A DNA stretch of 56,707 bases from JBCCGR01 sp039029195 (GTDB lineage Bacteria > Pseudomonadota > Alphaproteobacteria > Rhizobiales > Rhizobiaceae), in NCBI GenBank assembly GCA_039029195.1, contig JBCCGR010000027.1:1-56707 (forward strand), given 5' to 3'. Numbering within the stretch: the first letter of the stretch is position 1; every line of letters starts with the position of its first letter. A model generated the notes under the pieces. It had not been told where the DNA came from. It made no database searches and was given only the letters and a program-made list of their open reading frames with translations. The position numbers and the translations under genes were made by a program. This document shows, piece by piece, positions 25,824-33,392 of this stretch.

Positions 25824-26981
25824 TCAAAGAGGGGTGATATCGCCCCTCGCCCAGCCGTCTTTTGCCGCCGCGCGATAGTCTTCGAACTTGCCCGCCGCGA
25901 TTGCCTTGCGCATCTCATTCATGTGCCATTGATAGTAGGCAAGATTGTTCCAGGTGAGCAGCATGCCGCCCAGGGCTTCACCCGTTTTCACCAGATGATG
26001 CAGATAGGCGCGCGAATAATCGCGCGTTGCAGGACAATCTGAGGCTTCATCGAGCGGTCGATGATCTTCCGCGTGGCGGGCATTCTTCAGGTTGATCTTG
26101 CCGAACCGGGTGTAGGCGGTGCCATGTCGACCAGCCCGCGTCGGCATCACACAATCGAACATGTCGACGCCTCGGGCCACTGATTCAAGCAAATCTTCCG
26201 GGGTGCCGACGCCCATAAGATAGCGCGGCTTTTCTGACGGCAGCACCGGGCATGTCGTTTCAAGCATGGAAAGCATCACGTGCTGGGGTTCTCCAACCGC
26301 AAGGCCACCAATCGAATAGCCCTTCAGACCCATCTCAGTCAGCATTTGGGCCGATTCGATGCGCATGGCATGGCTGTCACCCCCTTGCACGATGCCAAAC
26401 ATTGCGCGAGCGTGATTGTCAGGCTGTTTTTCAAACGCCGCCGCTGATCGCTGTGCCCAGCGAAGCGACAGTTCCATCGCCCTCCGGATTTCCTCTTCTT
26501 CCGCCGGAAGCGCAATGCACTCATCCAACTGCATCTGAATGTCGGAATCGAGTGCTGCCTGAATTTCGATGGATTGTTCCGGCGTCAGTTCGTATTTCTG
26601 CCCGTCAATGTGGGATTTGAACGTCACACCGTTCTCATCGAGCTTGCGAAGCTGGGCGAGTGACATAACCTGGAACCCGCCGGAGTCTGTCAGGATGGGC
26701 CACGGCCAGCGTGCAAAATCGTGGAGACCACCCAAGGTTTTCACGCGCTCTGCACCAGGTCGCAGCATCAGGTGGTAGGTGTTGCCCAGAATGATGTCCG
26801 CACCCAAATCGCGCACCTGATCCATATACATGGCCTTGACGGTGCCTGCGGTCCCCACGGGCATGAACGCCGGCGTGCGCACGGTGCCGCGCGGCATCGA
26901 TACCGAACCAAGGCGCGCTGAACCATCCTGCTTGTGAAGGGCAAACGTAAAGTCAGATGTTGTGTGGGTTCGATCAAACAT
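25824..26981 (-). CDS. tgt: tRNA-guanine transglycosylase
   Basis: Exchanges guanine-34 for preQ1 in tRNAs with GUN anticodons (queuosine pathway). The 385-residue protein has the catalytic motifs DSGGFQVMSL and DMFDCVMPTRAGRHG. The region that holds the structural zinc in E. coli Tgt (Cys302, Cys304, Cys307, His333) here reads SDCPATRDYSRAYLHH and WNNLAYYQ, so two Cys and the His are replaced (Ser, Thr, Asn) and only one Cys remains. The ATG at 26981 overlaps the queA stop by 8 nt. Confidence 0.96.
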   Translation of the reverse strand: MFDRTHTTSDFTFALHKQDGSARLGSVSMPRGTVRTPAFMPVGTAGTVKAMYMDQVRDLGADIILGNTYHLMLRPGAERVKTLGGLHDFARWPWPILTDSGGFQVMSLAQLRKLDENGVTFKSHIDGQKYELTPEQSIEIQAALDSDIQMQLDECIALPAEEEEIRRAMELSLRWAQRSAAAFEKQPDNHARAMFGIVQGGDSHAMRIESAQMLTEMGLKGYSIGGLAVGEPQHVMLSMLETTCPVLPSEKPRYLMGVGTPEDLLESVARGVDMFDCVMPTRAGRHGTAYTRFGKINLKNARHAEDHRPLDEASDCPATRDYSRAYLHHLVKTGEALGGMLLTWNNLAYYQWHMNEMRKAIAAGKFEDYRAAAKDGWARGDITPL

Positions 26982-28053
26982 GGGCCGGATCCGTTGCATT
27001 CGGCAAGATCAGCGATGCATCACCGTAAGAATAGAAGCGGTAACGTTCCTTTATTGCGTGAGCATAAGCCTTCTGCATGGTTTGGGTACCAGCAAGTGCA
27101 CTCACCAGCATGAACAAAGTTGAGCGCGGCAAGTGGAAATTGGTCATGAGCCCGTCGACAGATTTCACTTGCCTCCCCGGCGTAATGAATATGTCGGTTT
27201 CACCACTCCATTCGGCATATCGACCATCAGAATCAAGTGCGCTTTCCAGAAGCCGTAGCGATGTCGTGCCCACCGCAATGACGCGCTTGCCACCATCCCG
27301 CACTGCCTGAAGCTCCATCGCCGTCTCCGCGGAAACGGATCCCCATTCAGCATGCATTTTGTGATCGTCCGTGTCGTCGACCTTGACCGGCAAGAATGTC
27401 CCTGCCCCGACGTGCAGCGTCACGAAATGACGAGCAATGCCCATCTCGTCCAGACGATCAAACAAACCCGGCGTGAAATGAAGACCAGCAGTGGGTGCGG
27501 CCACGGCGCCCTCTTCAGCCGCGTAGATCGTCTGGTAGTCGGAGGCATCGCGAGAATCTTCGGGGCGCTTGCCTGCGATGTAGGGTGGCAAGGGCATGCT
27601 GCCCACCTGGGCCAATGCTTCATCCAACGCGGGCCCAGCACAATCAAACTCCAGCAGAACTTCACCGCCTTCCGTCTTGGACAAGATGCTCGCTGAAAGC
27701 TGCAGCGAACCATCACTCCCAAATTCGATCCTGTCGCCAGCTTTCAGTTTCTTCGCCCCTTTGGCAAATGCAGCCCAGCGATCTGGCGTTTTGCGCATAT
27801 GCAAGGTGAACGAAACGTTCGCCGACACACCGTCGCGATACCGGATTCCCTCAAGCTGCGCCTTGATCACCCGGGTGTTGTTGAAGACAAGCGCGTCACC
27901 CGGATTGAGCAGATCCGCCAGATCCGTGACATGGTGGTCGATCAATGCTTGGTTTGAATCAACAACAAGCAGCCTTGCGGAATCGCGGGGCGAAGCTGGC
28001 CGCAAAGCGATGAGCTCCTCAGGCAGTTCAAAGTCGAACTCGTCAACGCGCAT
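26974..28053 (-). CDS. queA: S-adenosylmethionine:tRNA ribosyltransferase-isomerase
   Basis: Transfers and isomerises the ribosyl group of SAM onto preQ1-tRNA, making epoxyqueuosine. The 359-residue protein has the family segments VDEFDFELPEELIALRPA, VVFNNTRVIKAQL-like LVFNNTRVIKAQLEG, PTAGLHFTPGLFDRL and THVGAGTF-like LHVGAGTFLPV. The ATG at 28053 fits the family start MRVDEF; an in-frame GTG at 28062 is an alternative. It is coupled to tgt by an 8-nt overlap. Confidence 0.96.
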   Translation of the reverse strand: MRVDEFDFELPEELIALRPASPRDSARLLVVDSNQALIDHHVTDLADLLNPGDALVFNNTRVIKAQLEGIRYRDGVSANVSFTLHMRKTPDRWAAFAKGAKKLKAGDRIEFGSDGSLQLSASILSKTEGGEVLLEFDCAGPALDEALAQVGSMPLPPYIAGKRPEDSRDASDYQTIYAAEEGAVAAPTAGLHFTPGLFDRLDEMGIARHFVTLHVGAGTFLPVKVDDTDDHKMHAEWGSVSAETAMELQAVRDGGKRVIAVGTTSLRLLESALDSDGRYAEWSGETDIFITPGRQVKSVDGLMTNFHLPRSTLFMLVSALAGTQTMQKAYAHAIKERYRFYSYGDASLILPNATDPAHV

Positions 28054-28072
28054 CGGATTCACTCACAAAAGA

Positions 28073-28100
28073 GCCCGGTACGAGGTCAATCGCACCGGGC
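28073..28100 (-). terminator. Intrinsic terminator or attenuator between ppiB and queA
   Basis: On the minus strand GCCCGGT (28100-28094), a 14-nt loop and ACCGGGC (28079-28073) form a GC-rich 7-bp stem followed by TCTTTTGTG. It begins 25 nt after the ppiB stop and ends 20 nt before queA, so it should separate or attenuate the cyclophilin and queuosine transcripts. Confidence 0.6.
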
Positions 28101-28124
28101 CAAAACTTTCAACCGTTCGAGGGA

Positions 28125-28598
28125 TCAAAGGTCAGCGGCAACCCGCATGGAGTTGATCTTGTCCGGGTTTGGCACCGGTTCACCACGGGCGAATCCGTCG
28201 ACATTCTCCATTCCGGAAATCACCTTGCCCCAGACGGTGTACTGCTTGTCGAGGAAACGGGCATCATCAAAACAAATGAAGAACTGAGAGTTGGCGCTGT
28301 CGGGCATGGCCGAGCGTGCCATGGAGCAGATCCCGCGAACGTGTGGCTCATCGTTGAATTCGGCCTTCAGGTTGGGCTTTGACGAACCGCCGGTTCCGGT
28401 TCCCGTGGGGTCGCCGCCCTGTGCCATGAACCCGTCAATCACGCGATGAAATACCACACCATCATAGAAATTTTCGCGCGCCAGCTCCTTGATGTGTGCG
28501 CAGTGACTTGGCGCAAGGTCGGGGCGCAGTTCAATCACCACTTCGCCTTGTGTCGTATCGAGGACCAGCGTGTTTTCCGGGTCTTTATAGTCTGACAA
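28125..28598 (-). CDS. ppiB: Cytoplasmic cyclophilin-type peptidyl-prolyl isomerase
   Basis: Catalyses cis-trans isomerisation of peptidyl-proline bonds. The 157-residue single-domain protein has the cyclophilin core FYDGVVFHRVIDGFMAQGGDP, GGSSKPNLKAEF, MARSAMPDSANSQFFIC and YTVWGKVISGMENVD. There is no signal peptide. The start codon is TTG, supported by AAGGAA 7 nt upstream. It lies downstream of a closely related exported cyclophilin (28745-29287). Confidence 0.94.
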   Translation of the reverse strand: MSDYKDPENTLVLDTTQGEVVIELRPDLAPSHCAHIKELARENFYDGVVFHRVIDGFMAQGGDPTGTGTGGSSKPNLKAEFNDEPHVRGICSMARSAMPDSANSQFFICFDDARFLDKQYTVWGKVISGMENVDGFARGEPVPNPDKINSMRVAADL

Positions 28599-28690
28599 TG
28601 CTATATTCCTTGTTTAACATTCTTGAGTATCGATAAAGCATCAAACGCCGTTCGTTAACCGGTTCGATGCTTTAATCATTTGTTTTCACA

Positions 28691-28732
28691 CATACTTTAG
28701 TACGAAAAGCCCTACTACTGTTCGAAAGTATG
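28691..28732 (-). terminator. Bulged stem-loop after the exported cyclophilin gene
   Basis: CATACTTT (28691-28698) and AAAGTATG (28725-28732) pair, with CGAA and TTCG extending the stem after a 4-nt bulge. It starts 12 nt after the cyclophilin stop. A second 9-bp inverted repeat (TAAAGCATC / GATGCTTTA, 28634-28674) follows before ppiB. Neither has a T-run, so termination is only likely. Confidence 0.35.
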
Positions 28733-28744
28733 CCGTTGGCCTGA

Positions 28745-29287
28745 TCAGCCGTCTGCCGCAACCCGCAGGGATATGATCTTGTCGGGGTTGGTGACAGCAC
28801 CATTGTTGGCCCGCGAGCCCTTTTTGATGGCGTCTATATGTTCCATGCCTTCAGTAACCTTGCCGAACACCGTGTACTGACCGTCCAGAAAACCACCTTC
28901 ATCAAACATGATGAAGAACTGCGAATTTGCGCTGTGCGGATTTTGCGCACGTGCCATACCCAACACGCCACGGGCGAAATGTTCGTTTGTGAACTCGGCT
29001 CGCAGATCATTGTAAGATGAACCGCCGCGCCCTGTACCTGTGGGATCACCGGTTTGTGCCATAAAGCCCGGAATCACACGATGAAACACGATGCCATCAT
29101 AGAATTTCTCGCGTGCCAACCGTTTGATCCGTTTCACGTGGTTCGGTGCAAGATCGGGACGCAACTCGATGGTCACCCTACCGGACTTGAGCTCCATAAT
29201 AAGCGTGTTCTCAGCATCGGCAGCGTTTGCCATCGACAGGGAAGCGGCGAGTAAGACCAGGGCGAGCACCTTGGCGAGTGATTTCAT
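28745..29287 (-). CDS. Exported cyclophilin-type peptidyl-prolyl isomerase
   Basis: Periplasmic counterpart of the cyclophilin at 28125-28598. The 180-residue protein begins with a signal peptide (MKSLAKVLALVLLAASLSMANA, probable cleavage after ANA) and continues with FYDGIVFHRVIPGFMAQTGDP, GGSSYNDLRAEF and NPHSANSQFFIMF. The two genes in tandem give the cell one enzyme on each side of the inner membrane. coaD lies 24 nt upstream on the same strand. Confidence 0.94.
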   Translation of the reverse strand: MKSLAKVLALVLLAASLSMANAADAENTLIMELKSGRVTIELRPDLAPNHVKRIKRLAREKFYDGIVFHRVIPGFMAQTGDPTGTGRGGSSYNDLRAEFTNEHFARGVLGMARAQNPHSANSQFFIMFDEGGFLDGQYTVFGKVTEGMEHIDAIKKGSRANNGAVTNPDKIISLRVAADG

Positions 29288-29311
29288 AACTATCTCCGTT
29301 GAATCAGTGCG

Positions 29312-29800
29312 TCAGACTTTGTCTTTGAGCGCTTCCAGAACCGGTTCGGGCACAAATGGTGAAACATCTCCCCCCATTTTTGCCACCTGCCGTACCAGAG
29401 TGGCGGTAATCGGGCGGGTTGAGGGGCTTGCCGGAAAAAAGATGGTCTGAATATCGGGTGCCATTGTGCCATTCATCCCGGCCATCTGCATTTCATAATC
29501 AAGATCAGTGCCGTCGCGCAGACCGCGCACCAGCACAGCCGCACCAACTTCCCTCGCGGCATCAATAACCAGACCGTCAAAAGACCGAACGGAAACCCGC
29601 GTCGGTTCTCCGAGATCATTGGCGACGTTTGTCAAAAGATCGGCCCGCTCCTCGAATGAGAACAGCGGCACTTTACCCGGGTGAATGCCGATCCCGACCA
29701 CAACATGCTCTGCCAGCATAAGGGTCTGTCGCAACACATCGATATGACCGTTGGTCACAGGATCAAAAGAACCAGGATAGTAGGCGGTGATCTTGTTCAT
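29312..29800 (-). CDS. coaD: Phosphopantetheine adenylyltransferase
   Basis: Makes dephospho-CoA from 4'-phosphopantetheine and ATP, the penultimate step of CoA synthesis. The 162-residue protein has YPGSFDPVTNGHIDVL, the nucleotidyltransferase motif in its TxGH form, VRGLRDGTDLDYE, and near the C-terminus ATLVRQVAKMGGDVSPFVP. The ATG at 29800 is the family start; the open frame extends upstream but without similarity. Confidence 0.96.
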   Translation of the reverse strand: MNKITAYYPGSFDPVTNGHIDVLRQTLMLAEHVVVGIGIHPGKVPLFSFEERADLLTNVANDLGEPTRVSVRSFDGLVIDAAREVGAAVLVRGLRDGTDLDYEMQMAGMNGTMAPDIQTIFFPASPSTRPITATLVRQVAKMGGDVSPFVPEPVLEALKDKV

Positions 29801-29858
29801 GGGGCCGGAATAAAGCGTTTTGCGGTGGCGGGCAAGTTGTGCGGACCAAGTTGCAGAA

Positions 29859-29875
29859 TTGTCAGGGTCTGACAA
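29859..29875. promoter_or_regulatory. Small perfect inverted repeat in the coaD/VOC divergent gap
   Basis: TTGTCA and TGACAA with a 5-nt spacer lie in the 167-nt gap between divergent coaD and the VOC gene. The size and position fit a dimeric repressor site, but no regulator is encoded beside it and no clear promoter hexamers were fixed around it. Confidence 0.25.
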
Positions 29876-29967
29876 CTGCCGGACGGTCGAAGACGATATT
29901 TCTTGACGCCCGCTTTGATCGACATAGTATGGAACAATACAAGAACAAATATCGATCGGAAAGCACC

Positions 29968-30378
29968 ATGGATGCCGCCTCAATTCTGGCCCACGTCTCA
30001 GTGGGTACAAATGATTTCATCAGGGCTCGCGCATTTTACGATGCGGTGCTGCCAACGGTTGGCGCAAAGATGATCATGGAAGTGCCGGGTGTTGCAGTTG
30101 CTTATGGCAAGCAATTTCCGGAGTTCTGGGTGAATATTCCTTACGATGAAAAGGAGGCAGAAACGGCCAATGGTGTGCATTTTGCATTTCTTGCAGCAAA
30201 CAAAGCAGAAGTCGATGCATTCTATCGGGCCGCTTTGGAAAATGGCGCGATAGATGATGGCCCACCCGGGCCGAGACCCATCTACGGGGACGCCTATTAT
30301 GGCTGCTTTGTGCGCGATCTGGATGGCCACAAGATTGAGGCCATGTTCTGGGATGGTCCGACCGACAGCGTTGCCTGA
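29968..30378 (+). CDS. VOC (glyoxalase/bleomycin-resistance fold) family protein
   Basis: A 136-residue single-domain protein with the vicinal oxygen chelate pattern: ILAHVSVGTNDFIRARAFYDAVLPTVG at the start, HFAFLAANKAEVDAFYRAALENGA in the middle and YYGCFVRDLDGHKIEAMF at the end, giving the His and Glu metal ligands of the family. The substrate is unknown. The ATG at 29968 (MDAASIL) is the best start; an in-frame ATG at 29929 is possible. It converges on lysE with a 3-nt gap. Confidence 0.88.
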   Translation: MDAASILAHVSVGTNDFIRARAFYDAVLPTVGAKMIMEVPGVAVAYGKQFPEFWVNIPYDEKEAETANGVHFAFLAANKAEVDAFYRAALENGAIDDGPPGPRPIYGDAYYGCFVRDLDGHKIEAMFWDGPTDSVA

Positions 30379-30381
30379 CTA

Positions 30382-31014
30382 TCAGCCTTTCGCATCGGAG
30401 AACGAACCGGTGAGAGCCAACCATAGTCCACCGCCAACGAGAAGGCTTCCACCAGCGATTTCGACCGTTCTCACGTTCCGGGTGGTCAGGAGCCCCCCTG
30501 CCCGCCCGGCGGCTACGGCATAAATGGAATCAAAAATCGTGGCCACAACCATGAAGGTCGCGCCCAGGAACACCGTCTGCCAAATGGCGCTGCCATCTGC
30601 AGAGAGGAACTGCGGGATGAAAGCGCCATAAAACAGCAGGGCTTTCGGGTTGGACCAGATCACCACAAAACCCTGCCAGAAGAACGACCCACCCATGCTC
30701 ATTCTTCCCCCTTGCGCCAGTTCGCCGTTTGACCGCAGCATCTGGTAGCCGAGCCACACCAGATAGGCGGCACCTGCAAGCCGAAGCCAGTCGAACACAA
30801 ATGCCAAGGACGTGGTGATCGCCTCCAGGCCGATGGCCACAATCAAAAGCATGATCGCCAATCCGGCCTGCGTGCCTGCAACATTGAGCAAGCCCGCCCG
30901 GCTACCATGTTTGAGACTATTGGCGATGATCACTGTCACCGACGGTCCCGGGACCACCACGAGCGCAATGGAGGCGATGACGAAGGCCAGATAGGCGGAT
31001 GGTTCAATGAACAT
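30382..31014 (-). CDS. LysE/RhtB family amino-acid exporter
   Basis: A 210-residue inner-membrane protein with about six hydrophobic helices and the family motif VVVPGPSVTVIIANSLKHGSRAGLLNVAGTQ (positions about 20-50). Members export lysine, homoserine, threonine or related compounds; the substrate cannot be told here. It is divergent from the Tat-exported nitroreductase gene, with a 184-nt gap that contains a MarR-like operator, so its expression may be linked to that pair. Confidence 0.92.
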   Translation of the reverse strand: MFIEPSAYLAFVIASIALVVVPGPSVTVIIANSLKHGSRAGLLNVAGTQAGLAIMLLIVAIGLEAITTSLAFVFDWLRLAGAAYLVWLGYQMLRSNGELAQGGRMSMGGSFFWQGFVVIWSNPKALLFYGAFIPQFLSADGSAIWQTVFLGATFMVVATIFDSIYAVAAGRAGGLLTTRNVRTVEIAGGSLLVGGGLWLALTGSFSDAKG

Positions 31015-31139
31015 GATCGTATCGGCTGAAGAGAGAACTGTTCAACCTCCAATCCAAATTCCCGCTCAACTGTCAAGCAGGATCTGGTCGTTAATTTTGA
31101 TGATGGAGGCCAGACGCAGATGGTGGTTCTGCAACACTC

Positions 31140-31182
31140 TTGATTTGGTTTGATTCCTAACTATATTGTTTGACGTCAAACC
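31140..31182 (+). promoter_or_regulatory. Promoter and MarR-type operator of the nitroreductase-marR operon
   Basis: TTGATT (31140-31145), 16 nt, TATATT (31162-31167) form a plausible sigma70 promoter. Directly after the -10 lies a perfect 14-bp palindrome GTTTGACGTCAAAC (31168-31181), covering the expected start of transcription. A further half site GGTTTGA occurs in the spacer (31147-31153). The arrangement suits autorepression by the MarR protein encoded downstream. Confidence 0.6.
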
Positions 31183-31198
31183 AAAATAAGGTCGAGCT

Positions 31199-32347
31199 AT
31201 GAACCGCAGACGTTTTCTCACCATTGTGGGCGGAGGTACCGTATTGGCCGCCACCGCAGCCACAACTGGATTTCTGACCACCCGCACGCCACACAAGGCC
31301 CTACAGCCGTGGCACGACGCCGGAATCCTCTATGACGAGCCGCGCAGGAAGGCCCTTTCCTACGCTTTGCTTGCGCCAAATCCCCATAACCGTCAGCCGT
31401 GGCAGGTAGACCTTTCCAAGCCGAATGAACTCACACTCTATGCGGACACAGAGCGATTGCTGCCTCACACCGATCCCTTTGGTCGGCAGATCACCATCGG
31501 ACTGGGCTGCTTTTTGGAGCTGATGGTCATGGCGGCCGCGGTTGATGGGAACAAGGTCGAACTCCAGTTGTTCTCGCAAGGCTTCGACAACAGCGTCATT
31601 GATGAAAGGCCGGTCGCCCGTGCCATCTTTACCGAAGACAAGGGATTGACCGCCGATCCATTGTTTCGGTTTGTGAAAGAACGCCGCAGCAACAAAGAGC
31701 CATACGACACGAGCAAGCCAGTCGCGGAAGCTGATCTTGAACCAATCCAGCGTTCAGTCCGGAACGGCGGCACCTTTGGCAGTTCGTTGGACAGCGGCCA
31801 TATTGCGAAGCTTCGCAAACTCACCAGCGAGGCGTTGATGATCGAGATTGAAACCCCGCATACCTATAAAGAGAGCGTCGATTTGTTCCGCATCGGTCGT
31901 GCCGAGATCGAACAAAATCCTGACGGCATCGATTTTTCAGGCCCGTTCTTTGAAAGCCTCGCCCTTGCGGGACTGTTCAATCGCGAGGTCGTCATGGACA
32001 CATCTTCGACCTCCTACAAACAGGGGATCGCAGCGCAGATGGACACCACCAACTCCGCAATGGGCCATGTCTGGCTGACAAGCGCGGGCAACACCCGAAT
32101 CGATCAGATCAAAGCAGGACGCGATTGGGTGCGCCTCAATTTAGCAGCAACAATGCAAGGCATCGCCATGCAACCACTCAGTCAGGCCCTGCAGGAATAT
32201 CCGGAAATGGCCGGGCACTTCCAAAAAGTGCACAAAATGCTCGCACCCGAAGGCGACACCGTCCAGATGCTGGCGCGCATCGGCTATGGCCAATCCATAT
32301 CCGAGAGCCCAAGATGGGGGCTGGAGACACGAATCATGAAAGTCTGA
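31199..32347 (+). CDS. Tat-exported nitroreductase-like FMN oxidoreductase (Acg type)
   Basis: A 382-residue protein with a twin-arginine signal (MNRRRFLTIVGGGTVLAATAATTG) and a nitroreductase-fold body containing LLAPNPHNRQPWQVDL, like the Acg family (which resembles a nitroreductase dimer fused in one chain), and RGRDWVRLNLAAT-type later segments. Export folded with FMN is implied by the Tat signal. The substrate is unknown; quinones or electrophiles are guesses. AAGG lies 9 nt before the ATG. Its last codons overlap the MarR gene. Confidence 0.85.
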   Translation: MNRRRFLTIVGGGTVLAATAATTGFLTTRTPHKALQPWHDAGILYDEPRRKALSYALLAPNPHNRQPWQVDLSKPNELTLYADTERLLPHTDPFGRQITIGLGCFLELMVMAAAVDGNKVELQLFSQGFDNSVIDERPVARAIFTEDKGLTADPLFRFVKERRSNKEPYDTSKPVAEADLEPIQRSVRNGGTFGSSLDSGHIAKLRKLTSEALMIEIETPHTYKESVDLFRIGRAEIEQNPDGIDFSGPFFESLALAGLFNREVVMDTSSTSYKQGIAAQMDTTNSAMGHVWLTSAGNTRIDQIKAGRDWVRLNLAATMQGIAMQPLSQALQEYPEMAGHFQKVHKMLAPEGDTVQMLARIGYGQSISESPRWGLETRIMKV

Positions 32348-32796
32348 GTTTGAACGACCAGCCCCCCAAGATCTTCGAACTGTTCAACGAGATCGGCATC
32401 ATCAATCAATTGTCGGTTGCTCTGTTCAACAGACTGATGCCGGACGGGCTGCACGTATCCCACTTTTCGGTCCTGAATCACCTTGTTCGCTTGGGTGATG
32501 GAAAGACCCCTCTTGCCATCGCCCAGGCCTTCCAAATCACAAAAGGGACAATGACCCATACATTGTCGGTTCTGGAGCGTCGCGGTCTCATCCGGCTCGA
32601 AGCCAATCCGCATGACAAGCGCAGCAAGCTTGTATTTTTGACTGACGAGGGACGCGGCTTTCGAAACAACGCAATCCAAGGTCTCGCACCGGCGGCCCAA
32701 AAACTCAGCAGAAAGATCGATATGGAGGGCCTGATTGCGATACTCCCGGAACTCACAAAACTCCGCAAAGTGCTTGACGAGAATCGCGATTTGTAA
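32314..32796 (+). CDS. MarR-family transcriptional regulator
   Basis: A 160-residue winged-helix regulator: dimerisation helices at both ends and the DNA-binding core HFSVLNHLVRLGDGKTPLAIAQAFQITKGTMTHTLSVLERRGLIRLEANPHDKRSKLVFLTDEG (positions about 50-115). The ATG at 32314 overlaps the nitroreductase end by 34 nt; a TTG at 32350, 2 nt after that stop, would give 148 residues and is also plausible. As second gene of the operon it probably senses the same compound that the oxidoreductase handles. Confidence 0.9.
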   Translation: MGAGDTNHESLSLNDQPPKIFELFNEIGIINQLSVALFNRLMPDGLHVSHFSVLNHLVRLGDGKTPLAIAQAFQITKGTMTHTLSVLERRGLIRLEANPHDKRSKLVFLTDEGRGFRNNAIQGLAPAAQKLSRKIDMEGLIAILPELTKLRKVLDENRDL

Positions 32797-32823
32797 GCGA
32801 AACCGCTTTCATCGAGCCAACAA

Positions 32824-32848
32824 AAAAGCCGGGCATTGCCCGGCTTTT
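32824..32848. terminator. Bidirectional intrinsic terminator between marR and rplQ
   Basis: AAAAGCCGGGC, loop ATT, GCCCGGCTTTT: a perfect 11-bp stem with A-run before and T-run after, hence active on both strands. It ends the plus-strand MarR operon and the whole minus-strand ribosomal array, which finishes at rplQ 26 nt away. Confidence 0.92.
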
Positions 32849-32873
32849 GTATCTTTAGCGATCTAAGAAAGGC

Positions 32874-33311
32874 TTATGCCGGTGCGGCTTCTGCTTCTTC
32901 CAGTGCTTCTTCAGCTTCCATACGGGCGCGGTCTTCAGCACCCTTTGCGTCGGGATCGCGATCGACAAACTCGATCACGGCCAAAGCTGCATTGTCGCCA
33001 AAGCGAAAGCCAGCTTTCAGCACACGGGTGTAGCCACCATTGCGCTCTGCATAGCGAGGACCAAGCACCTCAAACAGCTTTTTCACAACAGATGCGTCAC
33101 GCACCTGCGAGATAGCCTGACGGCGGGCATGCAGGTCACCACGCTTACCAAGCGTAATCAGCTTGTCGGCGATTGACCGCATTTCCTTTGCTTTCGGCAA
33201 AGTGGTCACAATCTGCTCATGGGTAATCAGCGAAGCGGCCATGTTGGCAAACATGGCTTTGCGGTGGCTGTGGGTCCGGTTGAGCTTCCGGCCTTGTTTA
33301 CGGTGGCGCAT
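32874..33311 (-). CDS. rplQ: 50S ribosomal protein L17
   Basis: 145 residues; starts MRHRKQGRKLNRTHSHRKAM, the L17 signature, with GPRYAERNGGYTRV later. It has an acidic Glu/Ala-rich C-terminal tail of about 20 residues beyond the E. coli core, common in alphaproteobacteria. L17 sits near the polypeptide exit tunnel. Last gene of the alpha operon. Confidence 0.98.
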   Translation of the reverse strand: MRHRKQGRKLNRTHSHRKAMFANMAASLITHEQIVTTLPKAKEMRSIADKLITLGKRGDLHARRQAISQVRDASVVKKLFEVLGPRYAERNGGYTRVLKAGFRFGDNAALAVIEFVDRDPDAKGAEDRARMEAEEALEEAEAAPA

Positions 33312-33392
33312 AGCGCTCTCCTTGGGTCCTCTTCACTCCTCAACCGCTTCGCGTGAAGCGGTGCCGACCTGTGGCCGGTGGATTTGGAGCGC

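Noticed and set aside
31066..31296. 76-codon minus-strand frame in the lysE/nitroreductase gap
   Set aside because: It covers the promoter and operator and the Tat signal of the opposite gene; no domain or start signal.
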